A stretch of DNA of 64,000 nucleotides from the NCBI GenBank assembly GCA_028583685.1, contig JAMXIF010000042.1, forward strand, positions 18,963,666 through 19,027,665. The letters are read 5' to 3'. Below, in pieces: positions 54,268 through 64,000 of this stretch. Below the pieces are notes generated by a model that did not search any database, was not told where the DNA came from, and saw only the letters and a list, made by a program, of their open reading frames with translations. Positions within the stretch are counted from its first letter, which is position 1. Each line of letters begins with the position of its first letter. The position numbers were made by a program, and so were the translations under genes. This DNA is from Petaurus breviceps papuanus. Lineage: Eukaryota; Chordata; Mammalia; Diprotodontia; Petauridae.

Positions 54268-55215
54268 AGCAATACAATAAGCATTTAATAAGTACCTAGT
54301 AGGTGCTAGGTATGAGGCTAGGCATTTGGGATACAAAGCTAAAAATAGCCCCTGCCCTCAGGGAGTTTATATTCTTCATAGGTGTACGTGTGGGGTTGAA
54401 GGTGGCAACAAGTATACAGATATAAAAGCATAAAATAAAAGCAAATTGAAAACTATTTGTTGTGGTGTCATTGCCAACTGTGGTGATGAGGAATATTGTC
54501 ATGTAGAAGATGATGCTTAAACTGAAGTTGGAACGAGTAAGTCAAGAGAAAAGAATCAGGAATTAGAATACAGAGCATTCTTTTTTTTTTTTTTTTAAGC
54601 AATCGGGGTTAGGTAACTTGCTGAAGGTTACACGGCCAGTTATTTCTGGGTGTGGTGCTGAGTATCTGAGCCCGGGATTCGATCCAGGTCATGCCAACAC
54701 TGGAGCTTGTGCTTTTACTCGCTGAGCCACCTGGCCACCCCTAAGCAATTGGGGTTAAGTAACTTGCTCAAGGTTACACGGCCAGGTGTTTTGGGTGGGT
54801 GCTAAGTTTCTGAGTCTGGGATTAGATCTCCAGGTCATCCAGATACTGGAGCTGGTGCTCCTACTCGCTGTGCTACCTGGCTGCCCCTACAGAGCATTCT
54901 TAACACACAAAGTCAGGGAGATGGTCGATGGGAGTCTGTATATATACATATATATGCATGCATATATGTATTGTGTATATGTGTACATATGAATACACGG
55001 GCATATGAGTATATATATGCACGTGTGTATCTATGTACATAGATATAGATACACACACCTACACATACACACACATATGCATTTTGTATATGTGATGTCC
55101 AGTTTGGTTGAAATGTATAGTGCATGAAGAGGAGTAATGTGAAATTAGTCTGGAAAGATAGATGGGAGGCAGGTTGTGAAGGACTTTAAATGCCATCCCA
55201 AGGAGTTTTACTTTC
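54268..55215 (+). mobile_element. Unassigned long repeat (family G), split by a dimeric SINE
   Basis: Head 'gcatttaataagtacctagt' and 'gccctcagggagtttatatt'. It resumes after the SINE and ends 'gttgtgaaggactttaaatg'. A TATA/CACA microsatellite fills 54,940-55,080. Confidence 0.75.
54583..54887 (-). mobile_element. Head-to-tail dimeric SINE, reverse, with target duplication
   Basis: After a T-run come two reversed monomers, 54,597-54,741 and 54,742-54,887. Both start 'aagcaatyggggttaggtaa'-like and end 'ccacctggccacccc' or 'ctacctggctgcccc'. B-box-like 'gggattcgatccaggtc' is seen in the first. The perfect 14-bp duplication tacagagcattctt lies at 54,569-54,582 and 54,888-54,901, so both monomers arrived together. 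Confidence 0.94.
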
Positions 55216-55899
55216 TAGTATGTTTCACACATGCCTACATGTTTGCATGACAGGGGAAAACAAACCTCACACATCCTTTTCACAAGCTGGTACCATAATT
55301 GCAGGAGCCAATCCACTTCAGTTAAAAATGAGTGTGGTGTCCCAATGCAAGCCTGTGGTACTCTGTTTAAGATCATTATCCTGCTGGTTACTGACAAGGA
55401 GAGAAGAAACAGCCAATGCTTTTCATTTTCAGGCCCCTCTTTGTGGCTCTAGATAAGTTAAGATTTCAGAGTAGAAGCTTAGCCCTTTTAAAATAACACA
55501 TGTTTACAAAGATGATGCTAAGTATTAATCAACAACTTGTATAGAAAATGGATCCTATTTAGGAATAAAGGTACAGTTCCCTCCAAAAATATTTTAGGAG
55601 GAGAAGCATAAGAATTATTATAATCTTTTATTGAAATGTAAGATTACAATCTAATAAGTATTGCTGTGAATACACATCCACTAATGTCCTACTTCAGTGT
55701 CTATCATTGTAAAAGGCTCATGACCCTTTAATTCCTGGAGGCTATGAGAGTGGAGTATAAACTCCAAATTCCACTAATGTGAATAGGCTTTGAGAACAGA
55801 GATCAGGGGAAACTCCCCCCCCACACACACCCTCCCTTAGTACCTTTCTCCCTTCATTGGTGACTTACTACTCCCTGGGACTATCATTTTGGGAGGGAC
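55216..55899. other. Unassigned sequence
   Basis: Overlapping frames at 55,190-55,456 occur on both strands with no domain. Confidence 0.4.
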
Positions 55900-56175
55900 C
55901 CCAGACACGACTCACCTCAGTCATACTTTGACTCTTTTCAGATTCAATCTCCATCTCCTCCTTAACCCACATGCCTGGAGAATATGTTTCCTCACCACTT
56001 TCTGCCCATACCCCCTTTACCAACATCCAACACCATTATCTGTATATATTGTCTTCCATTATAATGTATGTATCTTGAGAAGGGATTGTCTTGCTTGAAT
56101 GTATGTGTATGTTTGTATATCCAGAATTTAGCACAGTGCCTAGCACATATTAAATCCTTGGTAAATGTTCATTCT
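55900..56175 (+). mobile_element. L2-type 3' region
   Basis: It ends 'tagcacagtgcctagcacat' and 'attaaatccttggtaaatgt'. Confidence 0.7.
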
Positions 56176-56320
56176 GTCTGTCTCTGTCTCTCTCTTCCCC
56201 CTTTCCCTCTCTCTATATCTTCTCTTTTCTTCTCTTTCCCTCCCTCCCCTGTCCACTTTTTCTCCCTCTCCGTCCTTCTCTCATTCTTTCCTTCCCTCCC
56301 TCTCTCCCATCCATGGGTTG
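56176..56320. repeat. CT-rich simple repeat
   Basis: CTGTCT, CTCTCC and CCCT words make an almost pure pyrimidine tract. Confidence 0.92.
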
Positions 56321-56829
56321 GGACCAAGATAGAAGTTCATCACTGAATTGGCTGCATGCTGATGGATTTTTCAGCCTTACAAATTATCAGAGATGACCTG
56401 TATGAGAAGAGAATAATCATAACAATGAAATTAGTATCCCTGTACTATTATTATTACTACCAAGCCTTTCTAAGAAATGAGTACAAATTACAGGAAGAGA
56501 AGCAATAGTTGTAGAAACTCAATATATTAACACATAGTCAACTTAGTGAATCTTAGACCATAAATTATATGAAAACTAACATAAATTATAAGTGATTTTA
56601 TTTTATTTTGATTTACTCTAATTGTTTTTGATTAGTTGTACCCCCCCCACCAGTCCTTTGTGCCTCATTCTGTGGACCTTAATCTTGCAAAGTTCCAGTT
56701 AACTTTAATCCAACACCCTAAATGAAAAAAATAGGTTATAAAATACTTAGAGAAAATATTTACCCAATGCCTAGGAGTAGGTCAGATGTTTTAAATCAAT
56801 TAATCAATCAATAAGTACTTATGGAGTAC
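56321..56829. other. Unassigned sequence
   Basis: A C-run at 56,642-56,650. No family was recognised. Confidence 0.4.
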
Positions 56830-57640
56830 ATACTCTTCAATAACATTTATTCAACAAACATTTATTAAGTCTTCTGTGTGAAGGATTCTGTGTGAAGTGA
56901 GAGAGAGAAAAAAATTGAGAAAAGACACAGTTCCAGACCTCAGGGAGTTTATAGTCTAGAAGAAGGAAAAGGAACATAGTGCTAATTATAATGCATAGTA
57001 TTACATGAATAAGTGCATTACAGATAAGGTGAGATGCTAAGTCAGATGGGAAGAGGGTTGTTCATTGACATAGGTATGTGGGGGGTATCAGGGAAGGCTT
57101 CCCAGAGGACTGGCATTTGAGATAAATGTTAAATGATAATTAGAAATTCAATTGGCAAACAAAGAGGAGAAAGGACATTTCAGGTACAGGGAACTACATG
57201 AGCCAAGTTATATAGGCAGGAGAATGAGATCTATATTCAATGGATGGAGACTCATCCCTGAGCAGGCATTTAGGGGTAGTAAAGAGGAGTTCCATGAAAT
57301 AAGGTTGGCAAGATAGTACAGTTTTGTAAGGCTGTGCAGACCTGAATTCAAGGGCAAAGGTGTTTTCAGGTCTTTTTTCATTCAGTAATAGAGCATCACT
57401 GAGGATTTTTGAGAAGGGAAATAACATGACCATACTTATACATAAGGAAGGTTATTCTAGCATGGTATTAAGTGCAGATTGGAGAAGTGAAGAAAGTGGA
57501 GAGGAAGGGACAACTGTTGGGAAGGTATTCCATTAGATCAGGCAGGTGATAACGAAGAACTGAACTAAGATATTGTCAGTGGGAAAAGAGGAGAGGACAG
57601 ACTGAGAGATATGACTAAGGTAGTAGAGAGAGTCTGTAGA
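56830..57640 (+). mobile_element. Unassigned long repeat (family G), longest copy
   Basis: Order: 'caacaaacatttattaagtc', 'agacctcagggagtttatag', 'aggcttcccagaggactggc', 'gaggatttttgagaagggaa', 'ataacatgaccatacttata' and 'ttaagtgcagattggagaag'. Confidence 0.75.
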
Positions 57641-57669
57641 AACTCATAGATTGATACAGAAGGAAGAGT

Positions 57670-57930
57670 CATAAAATCTCAACTTGGAGGGAGCTGAGAA
57701 GCTAGCTAACCTAACCATTACTGAACAGAAATCTCTTCCACAGCAAAACAAAACAAAATAAACAAATAAAAACCCAGTGGTTATAAATCTGCTACTTGAA
57801 GATCTCTCCTAAGTGTACCCTCCCTCTCCCAAGGACACTCATTGTACCTTAGGGCTGTTTTAATCATTAGGAAGTGTTTTCTTATATCTAGCTGAAATCC
57901 ATCTCTCTGAATCTTCTACCCATTTTAGAT
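57670..57930 (-). mobile_element. CR1/L3-type LINE 3' end
   Basis: 'gggctgttttaatcattagg', 'aagtgttttcttatatctag' and 'tcttctacccattttagatg' are the reverse complement of the 3' part seen at 28,430-28,560. Confidence 0.7.
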
Positions 57931-57935
57931 GGCCA

Positions 57936-58080
57936 TACATAGGCATACATGCATGCACATATATATGTATGCAAGTACATACACATGTGTATATCTATAT
58001 ATATATGTGTGTGTGTGTGTTTCTGTGCCCGTAAGTATGTATACTTATATGTATGTATACATATGTGTATATTTATACTA
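57936..58080. repeat. CATA/TATG complex microsatellite
   Basis: CATACATGCA, TATATATGTG and GTGTGT words. It yields Tyr/His/Ile-rich nonsense frames on both strands. Confidence 0.92.
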
Positions 58081-58104
58081 TGCATACACAAATATAGTCT
58101 ATAT

Positions 58105-58460
58105 TTTATTTCAGAAATCCACAAGTATTTATTAAACACTTTGTAATTGCTAGGGGGAAAGTGTGTGTGTGTGTCTATGTGTGTGGATTTTTTTCCAGAA
58201 ATCAACAAGCATTCACTAAACACTATGTGCCAAGTACTCTGCTAAGTATTGGGGATATGAAGAATGGCAAAAAAAAAATTTTTCCCTGCCCTCATAGAGC
58301 ATGCATTTCTATGGGGGAAGGGAGAGATAACATGAAAATAACTAGGTGCATGGAAGGTAAATACAGAGAAGTGGAAAGATAACAAAGGAACTGGAAGTTA
58401 AGGATGACTAAGGAAGGCTTCTGCAGAAGGTGGGCTTGAAATCAGAGCAGAGCAAGTCTA
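58105..58460 (+). mobile_element. Unassigned long repeat (family G), head duplicated
   Basis: Two heads in a row, 'ccacaagtatttattaaaca' and 'tcaacaagcattcactaaac', then 'cctgccctcatagagcatgc' and 'ggcttctgcagaaggtgggc'. A (GT)n tract lies between the heads. Confidence 0.7.
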
Positions 58461-58539
58461 ATACTTATGTACATGACAGACCTTTAACTATCTGAAAGTA
58501 GATAATATGTTTTCACTGTATTCTTTTCTCCTGATTAAT

Positions 58540-58669
58540 TAAATCATCTAGTATTTATTAAATGTCTACAATGTACCAGAAACAGTATGTGGTGCTGTGC
58601 ATACAAAGACAAATGTGAATATTTGAGAACAGTCCTAATTTTCAAGAAGCTTACATTACACTGGGGGAG

Positions 58670-58716
<47 letters not shown>

Positions 58717-58800
58717 TAAATGCAACATAAATAAAAGGGGATTTTGGCAGAGAGGGAACTAGCAACTGATTAGATGCTGGGGGTAAAGTCATCCTTTTAA
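58540..58800 (+). mobile_element. Unassigned long repeat (family G), with (CA)n
   Basis: 'ctagtatttattaaatgtct', 'gtgctgtgcatacaaagaca' and 'ttttcaagaagcttacatta', then (CA)n at 58,674-58,707. Confidence 0.75.
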
Positions 58801-59032
58801 TAATATAACTCTAGCACTAAATGCCCTCAGTTCCTTTGAATTAGAATAATATAGCACAGTCTGTTTTTCCCTCACCATTCTGACTTCTCTTTTCTGTATT
58901 TATAATATTTTAAATTGTCAATATCTTTTCTAAAATGTGGTACATGGAACTAAACATAATATTCCAAATATGTTATAAGCATAATAAAATAAGATTGTGA
59001 AAGTTTCCCCTCATTCTAAGTAGTATGTCTCT

Positions 59033-59222
59033 CTTCTTTTGTTTTGTTTTTCTTGTTTTGTTGAGTGGGGATTTGGAGGGGGAAGGCAGGGCAATTAGGG
59101 TTGAGTGACTTGCACAAGGTCATAGTGTTATAGTAAGTGTCAAGTGTCTGAGGCTGGATTTGAACTCAGGTCTTCCTGACTCCAGGGCTGGTGCTCTATT
59201 CACTGAGCCACCTAGACACCCT
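59033..59222 (-). mobile_element. tRNA-derived SINE with target duplication
   Basis: Reversed copy with 'gggttgagtgacttgcacaa' and 'ggatttgaactcaggtcttc'. The 12-bp duplication tagtatgtctct lies at 59,021-59,032 and 59,223-59,234, inside CR1/L3. Confidence 0.92.
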
Positions 59223-59799
59223 TAGTATGTCTCTGTTAATTAAACCTATGATCCTATTAGGCTTTCTACCTGCCATATAGTACTACCTTTTTCTTACTCA
59301 TTCTTTCTTTGTACATCTTCAGACTTTCAGGAAACTTTAGAAGCTCCTTCTGTTCATCAGTCTGTAAGCTTATAAGTCACTAAAATTCTTAGATTTTGCT
59401 ATTCAAATAGCTTTTTAAAAGTTATACCTTCCCCCATTTTGTGCTTGGACAGTTGACTTTTTAAACTCAAGTGCAAGACTATAAATTTATTCTTATTAAA
59501 TTTCATCTTATTAGATTTAGCCCTTCATTTCAGCCTGTCAAGATCTTTTGGAATCTTTATACTCTGTCACTCAATGTGTTAGCTATCCTTCCTAGCTTCC
59601 TGTCACATGCAACTTTGATAAATATGCTACCTGTGCATTCTTCTAGGTCATTTGTAAAAATAAAGAACAGCACAAGACCAAGGACAGCTCCCTGTAGTAT
59701 TCCACTAGAAATTCTCCCTCCAATTTGACATTGATTCTTTATAGACTGTTCTTTCGTTCAATCATTCAACCAGTCCTGAAACTACATAACTGTATAATA

Positions 59800-60000
59800 A
59801 TATAGAAGCAGCTGTGATGTAGCAGAAAGAGAATTGGGCTTTGAGTCAGAGGAATTAGGTTGCTTAGCTCTGCCATTTACTAGGTATATGACCTTGGGCA
59901 AGTCATTCCCTCTCTGAGTTTCAGTTTGCTCATCTGTTGAAAGAGGGGATTAGATAACCTTTAAGGTCTCATCTAGATTTAAATCTATTATCCCATTATT
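59800..60000 (+). mobile_element. MIR/CORE-SINE inside CR1/L3
   Basis: 'agcagctgtgatgtagcaga', 'gaattgggctttgagtcaga', 'gaccttgggcaagtcattcc' and 'aaccttt aaggtctcatc'-type tail. Confidence 0.85.
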
Positions 60001-60430
60001 TTCATCTTGTTTGAAATCATATCATAAGTCTCCTAACAGACTTTACCTAATTCCTTTCCAAAATCCAGGTATGCAACGTGGAAGATTCTCCTGATCAAGC
60101 AGTATAGTTACCTTGTCAGAAAAGGAAATGGTGTTAGTCTGGCATGACCTATTCTTAATAAAGGATGTTGGTATTAGTGATCACAATTTCTTATGCTCAA
60201 AATTCATCCCTTTAATAATATACTTTAGAATTTTGCCAGAAACCAAAGTCAAGGTCACAAGCCTGTAGTAAGACTTCACCTTCCTGCCGGCAAAAAAAAA
60301 AATCTGGATATTTGCCCATTATCAGTCCTGCAGTACTCCTTCCTCTTGACATGATTTTTCAAATATCACCGACAACAGCCCAATAATTATAAGGTCTCAC
60401 ATCCATCTTAGACTCAACAATTAGGCTTAT

Positions 60431-61005
60431 GGGCAATAAACAACCTACTTAAAGGGGACTCTAAGGCATCACAGATCCTAAGCCTCATTATTAGGTGATA
60501 GACAGTGGTTATTTTTGTTTGTTTGATTTCTGATGATTCAGTGGTCATGAATTGAATACCACTGACATGTGCCGGGTATCAGATAGGAAAGGGTAGAGTC
60601 ATCGGATAACTCTGATGAGGAATTTTTAAACTCTGTTTCCTTAGAGTTTAGTTAGGTGTTAGAGTGAGAAAATTCTTTGCAGTTGAGTACTAGACTGGGG
60701 CTGCAACATAGGGTTACCATTCTTTTAACTTTACTGATGATCCAGCAGATACCCTTGACTTGACTTCCTTATCCTACTAATCCTAAAGTTTTCTAATTCA
60801 TTAGGAGGACTTTGAACCTCCCAAAAATATTTCATTGGAGCAGGGGGCAATTACAGACAGCTCTCCTCTTATACTCACACATGTACACAATGCTGTGCCC
60901 TGATTTCTCCTCAATGATACTAATCTATCTGTCATAATTCATCCAAACATGGGGCCCAGTCAATGTCAGTGGCGTCATGGATTGTGGAGCTAAAATTGAA
61001 AAAGA
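60431..61005. other. Unassigned sequence
   Basis: No repeat was recognised; repeat-poor. Confidence 0.4.
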
Positions 61006-61017
61006 ATTAGCCAAATG

Positions 61018-61184
61018 AGGGCAGCTAGGTGGTGCAGTGAATAGAGCACTGGCCCTGGAGACAGGAGGACCTGAGTTTGAATCCAGAATGAGACACTTAA
61101 CACAAAAACTAGCCATGTAACCTTGGGCAAGTCACTTAACCCCAATTGCCCTCCAAAAAAAAAAAAAAAGCAAAAAAAAAAAGT
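61018..61184 (+). mobile_element. tRNA-derived SINE, young-looking
   Basis: Complete from 'gggcagctaggtggtgcagt' to 'ccaattgccctccaaaaa' with a 40-bp A/AGCA tail. The 12-bp duplication attagccaaatg lies at 61,006-61,017 and 61,185-61,196. The intact tail suggests a recent insertion. Confidence 0.95.
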
Positions 61185-61196
61185 ATTAGCCAAATG

Positions 61197-61910
61197 TATT
61201 TTCCTTAAGACTAGGAAAATTTGCCCTTCTGTGACCTCCAAAGCATATTAGCACAGACTTTATAAGCAGCTTAAAGTACATTATTGTTTATTCATTGATG
61301 TTAGAAAGTCAATAATTTAACTTATTGGTGCCATACAGACCTGCATCCCTATGGAATCAGATAGGCTTATCACTTATCACTGTTTAGAAGAGCAAGTCAA
61401 ATCTGATTTTTGATCAAGGGTGATTAACATAATCTTAGTTCTGGCCTCCCATTATGATCATGGACAGATTTCCTGTGTCTAACCCCTGAAATCAATTCTA
61501 TAGAATGTGAGAGAGGGGTCCTTAGAGGTGCGGGAGAAGAGAAGAGAAGAGAAGGGGTGGAAAAGGTGGTCACAGTGGACTTGTTTGTTGAAATGAGTCA
61601 GACACATTCCCCACTGTGCTAGTCTCATAAGTGTCTCCTAAAGGAGTCAATTAAAGGAAATACTGCTTTTCTTAGAATGCAGAAAAATAGATTTCTGTTT
61701 CTTCATATTTTCTTCATATTTTGACTAGTCACTTCCATATATCCATAACTAAGATTTTTCAGCCAAGAGAAACTTAGCTAAACTGCTCAGCAAATCTTAC
61801 TGTCTTTGTATCTGCTCTGTGCCATCAAACTATCCCTAGAATATCTGTGGGTTTTGAATATACTAAGATTTTCATGACCTTGGAGCTTGCTTATAGACAT
61901 TTGTGTTCTT
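61197..61910. other. Unassigned sequence
   Basis: A GAGAA run at 61,530-61,560. Otherwise nothing was recognised. Confidence 0.4.
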
Positions 61911-61921
61911 TGTTAAGTATT

Positions 61922-62073
61922 TTTTTTTTGCTTTTTGGAGGGCAGTTGGGGTTAAGTGACTTGCCCAAAGTCACACCACTAATAAGTGTGTCAAGTGTCT
62001 GGGGCCAGATTTGAACTCAGGTCCTCCTGACTCCAGGGCCAGTGCTCTAATCACTGCACCACCTAGCTGCCCC
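61922..62073 (-). mobile_element. tRNA-derived SINE with target duplication
   Basis: From 'gctttttggagggcagttgg' to 'caccacctagctgcccc'. The 11-bp duplication tgttaagtatt lies at 61,911-61,921 and 62,074-62,084. Confidence 0.94.
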
Positions 62074-62191
62074 TGTTAAGTATTCTTTATAGAAAAGGCA
62101 ATTCTTTTGCTTGTGGAATTGTCTTAGAGTCATTTCATAGACCTGGATAACTTATTATCTAGTCTGACCAAGAGCAAATCACAAACTCTCT

Positions 62192-62425
62192 GGGGCAACT
62201 AGGTTAGCAACAGCAGTAGTTAGAGTGCGGGGCTTGTAGTCGGGGAGATCTGAATTGAAATCCAGACTCAAACACTTACTATCTGTGTGAGCCTGGACAA
62301 GTCATTTAACCTCTTTCAATTTCAATTTCCCCAACTTTAAAATGGGGTTCATAATAATAATGCTTATCTCCTAGGGTTATTGTGAGGATCAAATGAGAAA
62401 TATTTGCATTTGTAAAGTACAGTGT
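62192..62425 (+). mobile_element. MIR/CORE-SINE
   Basis: 'gtagttagagtgcggggctt', 'aacacttactatctgtgtga', 'gtcatttaacctctttcaat', then 'gttattgtgaggatcaaatg'. Confidence 0.85.
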
Positions 62426-62985
62426 GTTACTCATGAGAACAAACCCAAAGCTCTGAAATAGTTTTAAAAAGAAATGTATTATGTTGTTTGGTAGAAAAGA
62501 GTGAACCAGAAAGGAAGTGTGGTTCCCATAGAATTCTGACAAAGCATTTGTGCACTAGTCACCCATGAATCACCTGACAAAGATAGCACATGCAAGTCAC
62601 ACAAATCACCTGAAGGTAACTCAAAACAAAAGCTTGGGCTGACCCCAAACACAACTATTTTGGGTAAATCTGGAACCTGGGCAAATCCCAAATTCCTTGC
62701 AACAATCTCCTACCTTCCTAGAGAGTTCCTGGGCTTAGGAAAACATTCTGGGTACAAATAATCTCCAGTTAGATTTAAATAGTATAATAATCAGCTTTCT
62801 AAACAATATCATAAAACATTCTTCCCACAAGTGCTTGGTGCATAGCATGTGTTTGACAAATGTTTCTTTCATTCCTTCCTCTTGGCCTCAGTTTCTTTAT
62901 ATGTAGGATGAGGGGGCTAGACTATATGACTTCTAAAGTATAATCTAGCTCTCCATACATGATGTTACATGATCTACATACTACC
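62426..62985. other. Unassigned, with MIR tail
   Basis: A MIR-type end lies at 62,880-62,985 ('ggcctcagtttctttatatg'). The rest was not assigned. Confidence 0.4.
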
Positions 62986-62989
62986 ATCC

Positions 62990-64000
62990 TTTCAGTCACC
63001 TAGATTCACAATCTCCTAATTATATCTTTGTCCCTTCTCTGAATATCACCCTATTACTATCCGCCATATAAAATCACTTTCCGAGTCCTGTCAGATCTAC
63101 CTCCAGATCATCAGCCATATTCACTCCCTTTTCTCCACTCAACTGTTACCCTAGTTTGGCTCCTCATTATTTTTCATCTGGATAACTGCAACAGTTCTTT
63201 AATTTGTTTCTCTGCCTCATCTTTCCCCTCTTGAATTCATATTATACATAAAATTATATTCCTAAAACATAAATCCAACCATGTATTTCCCGTTTAAAAA
63301 GTTCTACTACCTCCCTATTTTATCTAGAATAAAACTTAAAATTCAAAATTCTTAGCTTGGCTTTTAAAGCTCCAATCTAATTTTCACCTGCTTTTCTGTC
63401 TGTTTCACATTTCTCCCCTTCAACCACCATACTCTGTTTTAGTCATGCTGACCCATTAGTAATTCCTCATATACGATATTGCATTTCTCACCCTCTGGAA
63501 AGGTAGTTCCCTCATATCTGGCATCATTCCTTTTTACCTTCCCTTTATAGATTTCCTAGCTTACTCAAAGCCAGTGGCACCTACTTCATGAAATCTTTCT
63601 AGATTCTCACCTCCATCCATTTTTAGGGCTTTCTCCTCCTTAACATGATTATATTTTCCATATGGGTAGTTAGGTGGCACAATGTATAGAACGTTGGGCC
63701 CAGAGTCAGGAAGACTCATCTTTCTGAGTTTAAATCTGTCTTCAAGAAACTTACTAGATAAGTGAACCTGAACAAGTCATTTAACTTAGTCTAGGTTTTT
63801 TACTTGTAAAATATGCTGGAGAAGGAAATGGCAAAATGCTGCAGTATCTTTGCAAAGAAAAGTCCAATTGAGGTTATGACGAGTCAGTTATGACTGAAAT
63901 GACCAAAGAACAAGAACATTTTCTATATAACCTGGATATACTTATTTGTGTATGTGTTGCATTTCACTATCCTGTCCAATAGATCATAAGCTCCTTGTGG
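62990..64000 (+). mobile_element. L2 LINE, ORF2 end and 3' UTR, split by Mar1
   Basis: 'tcatctggataactgcaaca', 'aaaacataaatccaaccatg', 'tactacctccctattttatc', 'ggcttttaaagctccaatct' and 'cttcatgaaatctttctaga'. It resumes at 63,918 and reaches 'gatcataagctccttgtgg' at the window edge. Confidence 0.88.
63664..63915 (+). mobile_element. Mar1-like SINE inside L2
   Basis: Head 'ggtagttaggtggcacaatg', then 'gtcaggaagactcatctttc', 'gctggagaaggaaatggcaa' and the 3' end 'gttatgactgaaatgaccaa'. Confidence 0.9.

Larger units (their letters stand above)
58860..60430 (-). mobile_element. CR1/L3-type LINE, ORF2 region, reverse
   Basis: The reverse complement of a CR1/L3 reverse-transcriptase region: 'aaatgtggtacatggaacta', 'ttaaatttcatcttattaga', 'gcctgtcaagatcttttgga', 'acagcacaagaccaaggaca', 'aatcattcaaccagtcctga', 'aaggaaatggtgttagtctg' and 'ttgccagaaaccaaagtcaa'. 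It is degraded and holds two SINE insertions. Confidence 0.85.

Noticed and set aside
57888-58223. Tyr/His/Ile-rich frames on both strands
   Set aside because: Translation of the CATA/TATG microsatellite.
1-64000. CRISPR arrays, bacterial operons, functional tRNA or rRNA genes
   Set aside because: SINE and LINE content shows a mammalian nuclear genome. The only tRNA-like A/B boxes belong to SINEs, and no rRNA sequence was seen.

Overview
The window looks like marsupial nuclear DNA from an intergenic or deep-intronic region. It is AT-rich and dense in interspersed repeats of marsupial type: a tRNA-derived SINE whose head reads 'ggggcagctaggtggcrcagtg', Mar1-like SINEs, many MIR/CORE-SINE copies, fragments of L1, L2 and CR1/L3 LINEs, and a long repeat I could not assign to a family. 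The exact species cannot be told. No host gene can be called with confidence. Most long open frames are by-products of microsatellites, LINE pieces or tandem repeats. Family names are from memory of consensus sequences, not from a database search.

Layout. 1-829 is the 3' part of an LTR-like element (copy A). 0.8-20 kb is SINE/MIR-rich with unassigned stretches, a repeat-poor block at about 16.9-19.1 kb that may hold conserved non-coding elements, and a full-length 7SL RNA pseudogene at 19.58 kb. 20,382-21,625 is a solo LTR (copy B) with a 5-bp target duplication and a 191-codon open frame containing in-frame 69-bp repeats. 22.5-26.1 kb is mostly L2 and an older repeat. 27-29 kb is a CR1/L3 LINE carrying three SINE insertions, one of them a head-to-tail SINE dimer. 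30.8 kb holds a 114-bp tandem duplication. 36-38.8 kb is L1 3' sequence.

39.5-40.7 kb is a third related LTR (copy C) with three tandem arrays and a 10-N assembly gap. 42.5-42.7 kb holds a possible isolated coding exon. 42.8-45.4 kb is L1, with an opposite-strand segment and a 98-bp tandem duplication. 49-54 kb is poorly assigned AT-rich DNA plus a minus-strand L1. 54-58.8 kb holds several copies of the unassigned long repeat, one split by a second SINE dimer. 58.9-60.4 kb is a long minus-strand CR1/L3. 63-64 kb is L2 with a Mar1 insertion.

The most distinctive item is the family of three LTR-like elements. Each has an ATG followed at once by a short hydrophobic, signal-like peptide, and two of the three show independent tandem-repeat expansion just downstream. 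A poly(A) signal lies about 0.9 kb after the ATG in copies B and C and about 0.7 kb after it in copy A, so each LTR may act as a small transcription unit of its own.
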